DNA of 64,000 nt, taken from positions 4,712,001 to 4,776,000 of the forward strand of contig NZ_CP013480.3 in the NCBI RefSeq assembly GCF_001465545.3, in the 5' to 3' direction. The notes beneath the pieces were generated by a model. The model saw nothing but the letters and a program-made list of their open reading frames with translations, was not told the origin of the DNA and made no database searches. A program made the translations under genes and the position numbers. Positions 25,365-32,727 of this stretch are shown here, piece by piece (the stretch's first letter is position 1; every line of letters begins with the position of its first letter). This DNA is from Pandoraea norimbergensis. GTDB lineage: Bacteria > Pseudomonadota > Gammaproteobacteria > Burkholderiales > Burkholderiaceae.

Positions 25365-26093
25365 CTAGTGAAGACGGGAATGCAACTGGTGCGCCAGCGA
25401 CTCGACGCTCGAGAGCGATGCGGCAATCATCTTGCCGCCCGCCTGAATGTCCTGAAACGTCGCCGTGGTCGTCACGTCGTTGCGATGCAGGCTGTCGCGA
25501 TAGCTCTTCGACAGCTCTTCCGAGCGCGTCGCGAGCGAACGCACTTCGCTGGCGACGATGCCGAAACCGCGCCCGGCCGTGCCCGCGCGGGCCGCTTCGA
25601 TCGACGCGTTCAGCGAGACGATCAGCACGTGCCGCACGATCGATGCCAACTCGTGATTCTTCGCGTGCATGTCCTGATTCTGTGTCATGAGCGAGATCAT
25701 CTGCTCGTGCCAACGCTCGAACGTCGCCGCAAGCCCGCGCAGACGCGCCGCCTCACCGGCGATGCGCTGGGCTTCTTCCTGCCACTGCGTCTTGGCGTCG
25801 AGCACGGCGGCTTCGGATTTGCGTGCGACTTGCAGATCCGACTCGGCTTGTGCCAACTGCGCTTGCAGCGCCGCCAACGCGGCGGTGTGCGCTTCGGCGA
25901 TCTCGTCGTTACTCGCTTGCGCCGCGCGTTCGCGTTCAAGCGCCTGTTCGAGGGCTTCCTCGTGCGTCTTTTCCAGCGCGCGCCAGTGCGCGACGGCCTG
26001 CGCCATGCGCCAGCGATGCACGATGAAGCCGATCACGCCCGCACCCGCAACACCGGCGAGGGCGCCCGCCGCGATCCATTCCACTGCTGCCAT
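25365..26093 (-). CDS. Short MCP-like signalling protein with no ligand domain
   Basis: A 242-residue protein. One N-terminal membrane span (about 5-25) is followed directly by a long Ala/Glu-rich coiled coil (35-130) and a methyl-accepting chemotaxis signalling tip (152-190): SLNASIEAARAG then AGRGFGIVASEVRSLATRS. The canonical Q-T-N-L-L before the tip is replaced by HVLIV. There is no periplasmic sensor and no HAMP domain. It probably couples to the kinase encoded upstream, 74 bp away across a hairpin. GGAGG precedes the start. Confidence 0.78.
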   Translation of the reverse strand: MAAVEWIAAGALAGVAGAGVIGFIVHRWRMAQAVAHWRALEKTHEEALEQALERERAAQASNDEIAEAHTAALAALQAQLAQAESDLQVARKSEAAVLDAKTQWQEEAQRIAGEAARLRGLAATFERWHEQMISLMTQNQDMHAKNHELASIVRHVLIVSLNASIEAARAGTAGRGFGIVASEVRSLATRSEELSKSYRDSLHRNDVTTTATFQDIQAGGKMIAASLSSVESLAHQLHSRLH

Positions 26094-26119
26094 GCTCTTG
26101 ATGCCTCCGAAAGCGGCGC

Positions 26120-26151
26120 GGCGGCCGCAGACCGGTCAGGTCTGCGCCGCC
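26120..26151 (-). other. Strong intercistronic hairpin between kinase and MCP-like genes
   Basis: GGCGGCCGCAGACC (26120-26133) pairs with GGTCTGCGCCGCC (26139-26151) with one bulge and a five-base loop. No U-run follows, so mRNA processing, stability or attenuation is more likely than full termination. Confidence 0.5.
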
Positions 26152-26167
26152 GTAAATTCATACTGGG

Positions 26168-28615
26168 TCAGACCTTACCGGCGTTCGAGAGATTGGACAG
26201 GTCGTCGCGAACCTCACGCGGGTCGAGCTTATCGATCGACTCGATCTGCGCGCTCGGCAGGTCCACCGCGTCGGCTGCCACGCTGTTCATGTCGAAGCCA
26301 TCGACCACCAGATTGTCCGGCAGGCACACCACCGTCTGGAACTGGCGGAATTCCGCGCCCTTGCGATCGTCGGTGAAGCGCAACTCGATGCGGCCATGTT
26401 CGCGGCGCACGAAGTCCTGCACGGCGTCCATGCCCACACCACGCCCCGACACTTCGGTCACCTGCGCGGCCGTCGAGAAGCCCGGGCGGAAGATGAACTG
26501 CGCAATCTGCTCGTCCGTCACATAAGTTTCCGACGTGATCCAGCCACGCTGCACGGCGATGCCGCGAATGCGATGCAGCGCCAGACCGCGGCCGTCGTCG
26601 GTCAGCGTGACTTGCAGCATGTTGTGATCGAGACCGACTTCGATATCGATGGTGCCTGCGGCGGGCTTGCCCTTCGCGCGGCGCTCGTCACCACTTTCCA
26701 GCCCGTGGTCCATCGAGTTGCGCAGCAAGTGCATGAACACGTCGCGCAGAATTCGCACGGCCGGCGAGCGCAGACGATAACCGTTGTCGTCGATACGCAC
26801 GGCCGGGGCCGGTTTGCCGAGTTCACCCGCCAGCGACGGCAGCGAATCGAGCACACCGCCCAACGCTTCGCCTACGCCTTCGGTGCCCAGCAAACGCAGC
26901 GTCTGGTGCACGGCGTCGCGCATCGCAACCAGTTGATGCAGATCGTTCGGGTCAGCCGCCTCAAGCATGCGCAGGCTGGCACGGATATGACCGCGATCCA
27001 CCACCATCGACTGTTCGTCAGCGGTGCGGCCCGGGCCCTTGCGGCCCAGACTCATTTCGTTGATATGGGCGTACGTGTCGACCGCGTTACGCACGCGTTC
27101 GAGTTCGCGCATCAGGTGGTCCTGATCCCACGGCAAGCCCGCTTCCGGCTGACGCAGCTCGTGGTACTGCTGCTCGGTCTCGTGCACGACGTTGGTCAGG
27201 TATTGCAGGTTGTACGTGCGCGCGTTGCCCTTGATCGTGTGCATATTGCGGAACAGCTCAGCAATCGCTGCGCTGTCGGCCTGCGAGTGCTTGCGGATGA
27301 TGCGCTCGTTCTCGCGAATGAAGTCGGTCGAGCTTTCGATGAAGTGGTGGAACTTCTCCTGACTCACCGCCAGAATCTCGCCGATCATTTCGAGGCGCTG
27401 CTTCTGCTGGTTCGCTTCGGCGGCCAGCTCACGCAGTTCGGTCACGTCACGCACGCACAGCATCAGGCGCAGGATCGTGTCGGTCTCGTCGGTAATGGCC
27501 GACCACGTGAGATCGAGTTGCTTCACGCGGCCATCGGGCATGCGCTTGCCGATTTCGCCCACGAGCAAGTGTTCGTTGAAGGCGAAGTTGATGGCGTCCT
27601 GACCGATGCAGGCATCGACGGCGGCTTCGACTTGCGACAGCGCGTCGGAACCGAGATCGCTGTCACCGAACACCAACTCCATCACGCCACGGCCCGCGAT
27701 GTCCTGCGTTTCGAAAATCGCTTCGAGATAGGCCGAGTACTCGGCGTGCACCTTCGAGCCGTCGACCACCGTCAGAATGCCCTGCTGCATGTTCTGCAAC
27801 ATCGCCTGAATATCGGCCGTCTTCTGCTTGAGTTGCGCCGAGCGCTCCTGAATCTTCTCGATCATGCCGTTGAACGCGACGATCGAGTGACCGATTTCGT
27901 CCATCCGGCCGACCGGCACGCGGCGGGTGAAGTCCTGACTGCTGGCGATCTCGCTCATCATGCCCTGCATGCGCGAGAGCGGGCTGGTGATCTGACGGTA
28001 GAGCAGCGCACCGATGGCGGTCAGCAACAGGATCGCGAGGCCCGTGACGATGGCGATGGCCGTCGTCGTGGTCGAGAGCGTGTCGTTGAGCGTGGCGATC
28101 GCAGAATCCTTCTCGCGGTTCTTCTCCACGCGCAGCGTGTTCACCACACCTTCGAGTTCGTCGCGGTATTGCGCCACGTTCGCAAACAGGAACGCCTGCG
28201 CCATCTCGGCCTTACCGGCCTGTTTGAGCTTGGCGGTATCGGTGATCGCGTTGAAGTAGTTGTCGACGCTCTCGCGGGCCTGTGCCACCAGCCCCTTCTG
28301 TGCCGCGCTGGCGGCGCCGTCGGCTTGACGGGCCAGCGATTGATCGATGTCGGCGCGCAGCTTTTTGAGATTGTCGAGCGCCTGTTCGACGACGGTCTCG
28401 TCAGGCGCGTAGACCAGCGTCATCGTGGCGATCTGAACTGCCTTGACTTGCGAGACAAGATCGGCAGAAGCGAGCGCGCTCGGTACCACACCTTCGGTTA
28501 CCTGCCGCACTTTTTGAGCGCTGGCACGCGTCTGGTACACCGCGTAACCACCAATGATCGAGAGCGCGACAAACGTCAGGATCACCAATAGCGTTATTCG
28601 ATGACGGATGGTCAT
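26168..28615 (-). CDS. Membrane-bound CheA-type histidine kinase with MCP-like sensor half
   Basis: An 815-residue protein with an unusual layout. TM1 (about 7-27), a helical periplasmic domain like 4HB_MCP (about 30-183), TM2 (184-206), HAMP (207-260), a PAS-like or linker region (265-400), an Hpt domain with phosphorylatable His459 in NMHTIKGNART, and a CheA-type ATPase (about 600-765). The ATPase shows N-box LLRNSMDHGLE, G1 DDGRG (673-677) and G2 GRGVGMD (724-730). A CheW-like P5 domain is not seen; the last ~45 residues are an acidic tail. Receptor and kinase are thus one polypeptide. It heads the group kinase-MCP-CheX-CheX-CheY; CheW, CheR and CheB are absent here. Confidence 0.85.
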   Translation of the reverse strand: MTIRHRITLLVILTFVALSIIGGYAVYQTRASAQKVRQVTEGVVPSALASADLVSQVKAVQIATMTLVYAPDETVVEQALDNLKKLRADIDQSLARQADGAASAAQKGLVAQARESVDNYFNAITDTAKLKQAGKAEMAQAFLFANVAQYRDELEGVVNTLRVEKNREKDSAIATLNDTLSTTTTAIAIVTGLAILLLTAIGALLYRQITSPLSRMQGMMSEIASSQDFTRRVPVGRMDEIGHSIVAFNGMIEKIQERSAQLKQKTADIQAMLQNMQQGILTVVDGSKVHAEYSAYLEAIFETQDIAGRGVMELVFGDSDLGSDALSQVEAAVDACIGQDAINFAFNEHLLVGEIGKRMPDGRVKQLDLTWSAITDETDTILRLMLCVRDVTELRELAAEANQQKQRLEMIGEILAVSQEKFHHFIESSTDFIRENERIIRKHSQADSAAIAELFRNMHTIKGNARTYNLQYLTNVVHETEQQYHELRQPEAGLPWDQDHLMRELERVRNAVDTYAHINEMSLGRKGPGRTADEQSMVVDRGHIRASLRMLEAADPNDLHQLVAMRDAVHQTLRLLGTEGVGEALGGVLDSLPSLAGELGKPAPAVRIDDNGYRLRSPAVRILRDVFMHLLRNSMDHGLESGDERRAKGKPAAGTIDIEVGLDHNMLQVTLTDDGRGLALHRIRGIAVQRGWITSETYVTDEQIAQFIFRPGFSTAAQVTEVSGRGVGMDAVQDFVRREHGRIELRFTDDRKGAEFRQFQTVVCLPDNLVVDGFDMNSVAADAVDLPSAQIESIDKLDPREVRDDLSNLSNAGKV

Positions 28616-28805
28616 TGCGTCATTTCCCCGGGTCGCACCGGCGCCCGGTGCCCCGCGTGATTGACGCAGTAGATCGGCCGCCGAATTAGTTTGTAAATTC
28701 CTCGTGCGACGTGATTATCAGGGGCGAACTGTGACGATTCGATGAATCAACGGAAGCTTCACGTATCACCCGATCGGCAATGGCGTGTAGGAATCCGAGA
28801 TGGGT

Positions 28806-28835
28806 AAGCACTAACTTTCCGAGGGGTGAGTGCTT
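28806..28835. promoter_or_regulatory. Inverted repeat upstream of the kinase operon
   Basis: AAGCACTAAC-N10-GTGAGTGCTT: 10-base arms with one mismatch and centres 20 bp apart, i.e. two helical turns. It lies between the kinase gene and the LysR gene end (28616-28898 is otherwise empty), about 190 bp before the kinase start, so it may be an operator for the chemosensory cassette. Confidence 0.45.
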
Positions 28836-28898
28836 GCTATAGAGACGCATCGTCCTCACCACGTCCCCCTCGCGAAGATGGCTTCACGATGACGTCGG

Positions 28899-29831
28899 CT
28901 AACGTGCGCCTTCATCGGCCATTGCGTCGATACGACGCAATGACCCTGCCGCCAGCTCGGTGAATTGACGCCACAGTTCCGGCTTGGCGCGACCGCGTTT
29001 GACGATGCGGTGAAAACCAAGCGTCACTTCAGGGGAAGTGAGCACATCCCAACGCACCGCACGCGCTCGGCAGGCCGGCAATGTGAATGTCGGCACGATG
29101 GCGGCGCCGAGCCCGGCTTCGGCCATGCCGATCAATGTCTCGAAGCGGCGAAACACTGCACGCGGCTCGTCGGCGCGGCCGATGCGCGCGAGATGCGTCT
29201 CCACGAGCTGCTGAATAGGATTGTCGGGCGGCAGGCTGATGAGCTTCTCGTCGCGCAGGTCATCCCAAGGGACACCGCCCTTGGCCGTCTTGCGCGACAA
29301 CGCTCGCTTGCCTGCCGCCGTCACGCGCATCAGGCGAAACGATTGCAGCAGCGTGCGCTCGATACCGTGCGACGCCTTCGTGAAGAAGCCGAAGCCCAGA
29401 TCGGCCTCGCCCTGCTCAACAAGCGCCTGCACTTGCGCGAGTTCGGCTTCCACCAGCCGCAGATCCACGTCGGGATGCTCGCTCGCAAAGGCGCCGAACC
29501 ATTCCGGCATCAGATGCGACGACACGAGCGGCGTGGCAGCAATACGCAACGTCTTGCGCGCCACCTGACCAAACGCGGCGATCTGTCCGGCCACCGCATC
29601 GAGTTGACCGACGGCCGCACTCGCCACGGGCAACAACGCGTGACCGGCCTGCGTGAGGGTGACGCTGCGAGTCGTCCGGTCGAACAAACGGCTGCCCAAC
29701 TGCGTTTCGATCTCGCGCATCATCACCGACAGCCCGGCCTGCGTGATGTGCAATCGCTCCGCCGCGCGGGTGAAGTTGCCCAGCGTGGCGACCAGCACGA
29801 ACGCTTTCAATTGACGCAGTGAGATGTTCAT
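28899..29831 (-). CDS. LysR-type regulator divergent from flavin monooxygenase
   Basis: A 310-residue LysR protein. The winged HTH (about 3-62) reads LRQLKAFVLVATLGNFTRAAERL then ITQAGLSVMMREIE (interrupted by a His), and the co-inducer domain covers 90-300. The gene is divergent from the PhzS-like monooxygenase, the classic layout of a LysR activator and its target. A TGAAT-N4-ATTCA repeat between them is a candidate site. The inducer is unknown but probably the aromatic substrate of the neighbouring enzyme and transporter. Confidence 0.85.
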   Translation of the reverse strand: MNISLRQLKAFVLVATLGNFTRAAERLHITQAGLSVMMREIETQLGSRLFDRTTRSVTLTQAGHALLPVASAAVGQLDAVAGQIAAFGQVARKTLRIAATPLVSSHLMPEWFGAFASEHPDVDLRLVEAELAQVQALVEQGEADLGFGFFTKASHGIERTLLQSFRLMRVTAAGKRALSRKTAKGGVPWDDLRDEKLISLPPDNPIQQLVETHLARIGRADEPRAVFRRFETLIGMAEAGLGAAIVPTFTLPACRARAVRWDVLTSPEVTLGFHRIVKRGRAKPELWRQFTELAAGSLRRIDAMADEGAR

Positions 29832-29848
29832 CCGTCACTCATAACCAT

Positions 29849-29862
29849 TGAATATTAATTCA
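29849..29862. promoter_or_regulatory. Candidate LysR-binding repeat
   Basis: TGAAT-ATTA-ATTCA is a perfect 5-base inverted repeat in the AT-rich gap between the divergent LysR and monooxygenase genes, 18 bp before the LysR start. Confidence 0.45.
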
Positions 29863-29953
29863 TATGATAGTCAAAATTCCCTAATGACTGGCGGCGCGCT
29901 CTAATGGTGTTCATTCCAACCTCACAGCGCATTGCCGCGCAGGAGACACCTCC

Positions 29954-31219
29954 ATGTCCTCATCCGTCGATGTGGCCATCGTCGGCGCCGGTATCGGCGG
30001 TCTGACGCTCGCCCTCACCCTTCACGACGCAGGCATCGCCTGCCGCATCTACGAAGCCGTGTCCGAGATTCGTCCACTGGGCGTCGGCGTGAACATCCTG
30101 CCGCACGCGGCGCGCGTGCTCGACGAGTTGGGCCTCACTGCCGCGCTACGCAACGTTGCTGTGACCACGCGCGAATCGGCGTTCTTCAATCGGTTCGGTC
30201 AATTCGTCTATAGCGAGCCCGCCGGTGAATATGCCGGATACGCGTGGCCGCAGTTCTCCATCCATCGCGGCGATCTGCAAGGCATCCTGCTCGCTGCAGT
30301 GCGCGAGCGCCTTGGCGACGACGCGGTGGTCGAAGGGCATCGCTGCACCGGCTTCGAACAGAACGACGACAACGTCACCGTCCGGTTTGCATCGCCCGAT
30401 GGCGACGCCCTGCCGCCGGTCAGTGCGCGTCTGCTCGTGGCCGCCGACGGCATTCACTCGGTCGTGCGCAAGCAGTGCTATCCCACCGAAGGGGCACCGC
30501 GCTATTCGGGCGTGAATATGTGGCGCGGCAGTGTGGTGCTGCCACCCTTCCTCTCGGGCGCGACGATGGTGCGTGCCGGTTGGCTGTCGGTTGGCAAGAT
30601 GGTGATCTATCCGATTCGCAACAACGTCGACGGTCAAGGCAATCAATTGGTGAACTGGGTCGCCGAAATCGAATCGCCGCAGCCGGCGCGCCGCGACTGG
30701 AATGGTGTGGGGCGGCGGGAGGATTTCTTCCCGGCGTTTGCCGACTGGCATTTCGACTGGCTCGACGTGGCCGGGATGATCGAGGCCACCGAGACCATTC
30801 TCGAATATCCGATGGTCGATCAGGACCCGCTGCCGCGCTGGACCTTCGGCCGCGTCACGCTGCTCGGCGACGCCGCGCACCCGATGGTGCCGCGCGGCTC
30901 GAACGGCGCAGGGCAGGCGATTCTCGACGCGCCGTGTCTGGCCGCGCAGCTTCGCGAGCACGGCCTGAGCACGGCGGCACTCGACGCTTACGAACGCATT
31001 CGCGGCAAGGCCACCGCCGATGTCGTGCTGATGAACCGCACGGCGCCGCCGGACGCCATTCTGCAAACGGTGCATGACCTGAGCGGCGACAAGCCGTTCG
31101 CGCGGATCGAGGATGTCATCAGCAACGCCGATCTCGCCGAGATTTCGAATCGCTACAAGAACGTGGCCGGACTCAATCGGAAGACGCTCAATGCCAAACA
31201 GGCCGCTGCCGCCCGCTGA
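29954..31219 (+). CDS. FAD-dependent aromatic monooxygenase, PhzS-like
   Basis: A 421-residue class A flavoprotein monooxygenase. The FAD fingerprint GAGIGG (about 11-16), the RPLGVGVNILPHA segment, the DG motif AADGIHSVVR, and GRVTLLGDAAHPMVPRGSNGAGQAILDA near the C-terminal third (given in parts) fit the family. Several stretches (SIHRGDLQ, YPMVDQDPLPRW) resemble PhzS of Pseudomonas, which hydroxylates a phenazine. No phenazine genes occur here, so the substrate is probably another aromatic acid. An AAHS transporter follows and a LysR gene is divergent. GGAG (AGGAGACACC) lies before the ATG at 29954. Confidence 0.83.
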   Translation: MSSSVDVAIVGAGIGGLTLALTLHDAGIACRIYEAVSEIRPLGVGVNILPHAARVLDELGLTAALRNVAVTTRESAFFNRFGQFVYSEPAGEYAGYAWPQFSIHRGDLQGILLAAVRERLGDDAVVEGHRCTGFEQNDDNVTVRFASPDGDALPPVSARLLVAADGIHSVVRKQCYPTEGAPRYSGVNMWRGSVVLPPFLSGATMVRAGWLSVGKMVIYPIRNNVDGQGNQLVNWVAEIESPQPARRDWNGVGRREDFFPAFADWHFDWLDVAGMIEATETILEYPMVDQDPLPRWTFGRVTLLGDAAHPMVPRGSNGAGQAILDAPCLAAQLREHGLSTAALDAYERIRGKATADVVLMNRTAPPDAILQTVHDLSGDKPFARIEDVISNADLAEISNRYKNVAGLNRKTLNAKQAAAAR

Positions 31220-31359
31220 CGCCTGACCGGCGCCCCCGAAAACCCATCGACAACGACCTGCGTGCGCGCCCGACGGCCCGCACGCTTTTGCATTTGCATT
31301 TGCATTTCCCACACTTACGACAGAGCCTCGCCAACGAGGCCATTCGTGGAGACAAACGT

Positions 31360-32727
31360 ATGCCTACGCCCCGCATCGACCTGCGAGCGCTCATCGACGA
31401 GCGGCCGTTCGGCCGCTACCAGTTGCTCGTCACCGCGCTGTGTGCGCTGATTGTCTTTCTCGATGGCTTCGACACGCAGGCCATCGGTTATGTCGCCCCC
31501 GCCATCGTGCACGCGCTGGGTATCGAACGAGCAGCACTCAGTCCAGTCTTCTCGGCGAGTCTCGTCGGCCTCACGCTGGGCGCACTGATCGGCGGCCCAT
31601 TGTCCGACCGGCTGGGACGCAGACCTGTGCTGATCGCAGGCATGCTCATCTTCGGCGTCATGTCGCTCGCGACGGCGCTCGCGCAATCGGTCACGGCATT
31701 GCTCATCTTGCGGCTCGTGACGGGCATTGGACTGGGCTGCGTGATGCCCAACGCCATTGCCCTCACCGGCGAGTTCGCGCCGGAGCGTGTGCGCTCGACG
31801 GCGATCATGGTGATGTTTTGCGGCTTCTCGCTGGGTGCCGCGCTGGGCGGGCTGGTGGCCGCCGGGTTGATTCGGGACTTCGGCTGGCAATCGGTGTTTG
31901 TCGTTGGCGGCTTGTTGCCGCTGGCCGCCACGGTGCTTGCGTGGCGCTGTCTGCCCGAATCGCCTCGCTTTCTGATCGCCCGCGCGAAAGACCCGGCCCG
32001 CCTGCGGGCGGTGCTGCGCAAGCTCGCGCCCGATCTTCCAGCCGATGCGCAGATCGACGGCGGCGTGGACGTGCACGCGTCGGGTCATGCGGGTGTGCGT
32101 GCGCTATTTGCCGACAAGCGAGTGCGTATCACCCTGCTGCTGTGGGTGATCTTCTTCATGAGCCTGATGGATCTGTACTTCCTGTCGAGTTGGCTGCCGA
32201 CCGTAATTCACGATGCGGGCATCCCTCTCGATACAGCCGCCCTCATCACGTCGATGCTGCAAATCGGCGGCACGCTGGGCACGCTCACGCTGGGACGCGT
32301 CTTCGACCGCGTGCCGCCCTTCAAGGCGCTCAGTGCGGTGTATCTGTGTGCGGCGGTGTGCATCGTGCCGGTGGGGCTGGCTGGCACCTCGGTGGCCGTG
32401 CTGGCGGCAACGATCTTCGGCGCGGGTTTTTGCGTGGTCGGCGGGCAGATCGGTGCGAATGCGCTGGCCGCGCGCACCTACCCGACGACGATTCGGGGCA
32501 CGGGGGTCGGCTGGGCACTCGGTATCGGCCGCATTGGGTCCATCGTCGGGCCGATGGTCGGTGGCGTGTTGCTGGCGCTGCAATGGGACCCGCAGCACCT
32601 CTTCATGATGGCTGCTGTCCCCGCGCTGATTGCCAGCGTTGCGGCACTGGCGATCAGCGTGGGCGTTCGGCACTCGGGTGGCGAGCAAGCTCGCCAACCC
32701 GATGCCACGACGACAGAGACTGCCTGA
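31360..32727 (+). CDS. AAHS-family aromatic acid transporter next to the monooxygenase
   Basis: A 455-residue, 12-span MFS symporter with the AAHS signature FLDGFDTQAIGYVAPAIV in TM1 and GGPLSDRLGRRPVLI in the 2-3 loop. The ATG at 31360 has GGAG ten bases upstream; the frame is open further up through a (CATTTG)n stretch at about 31289-31308, which is better read as leader. It is co-directional with the monooxygenase and probably imports its substrate. Its stop codon abuts the stop of the convergent gamma-glutamyltransferase gene with no gap (TGA|TCA). Confidence 0.85.
   Translation: MPTPRIDLRALIDERPFGRYQLLVTALCALIVFLDGFDTQAIGYVAPAIVHALGIERAALSPVFSASLVGLTLGALIGGPLSDRLGRRPVLIAGMLIFGVMSLATALAQSVTALLILRLVTGIGLGCVMPNAIALTGEFAPERVRSTAIMVMFCGFSLGAALGGLVAAGLIRDFGWQSVFVVGGLLPLAATVLAWRCLPESPRFLIARAKDPARLRAVLRKLAPDLPADAQIDGGVDVHASGHAGVRALFADKRVRITLLLWVIFFMSLMDLYFLSSWLPTVIHDAGIPLDTAALITSMLQIGGTLGTLTLGRVFDRVPPFKALSAVYLCAAVCIVPVGLAGTSVAVLAATIFGAGFCVVGGQIGANALAARTYPTTIRGTGVGWALGIGRIGSIVGPMVGGVLLALQWDPQHLFMMAAVPALIASVAALAISVGVRHSGGEQARQPDATTTETA

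Noticed and set aside
26396..28591. 731-codon + strand open frame opposite the kinase
   Set aside because: Arg/His/Val-rich antisense frame with no domain; the minus-strand kinase has intact Hpt and ATPase motifs.
31282..31310. (CATTTG)n stretch as a phase-variable start of the aromatic transporter
   Set aside because: Only about three units, and the better start with a ribosome site lies downstream at 31360.
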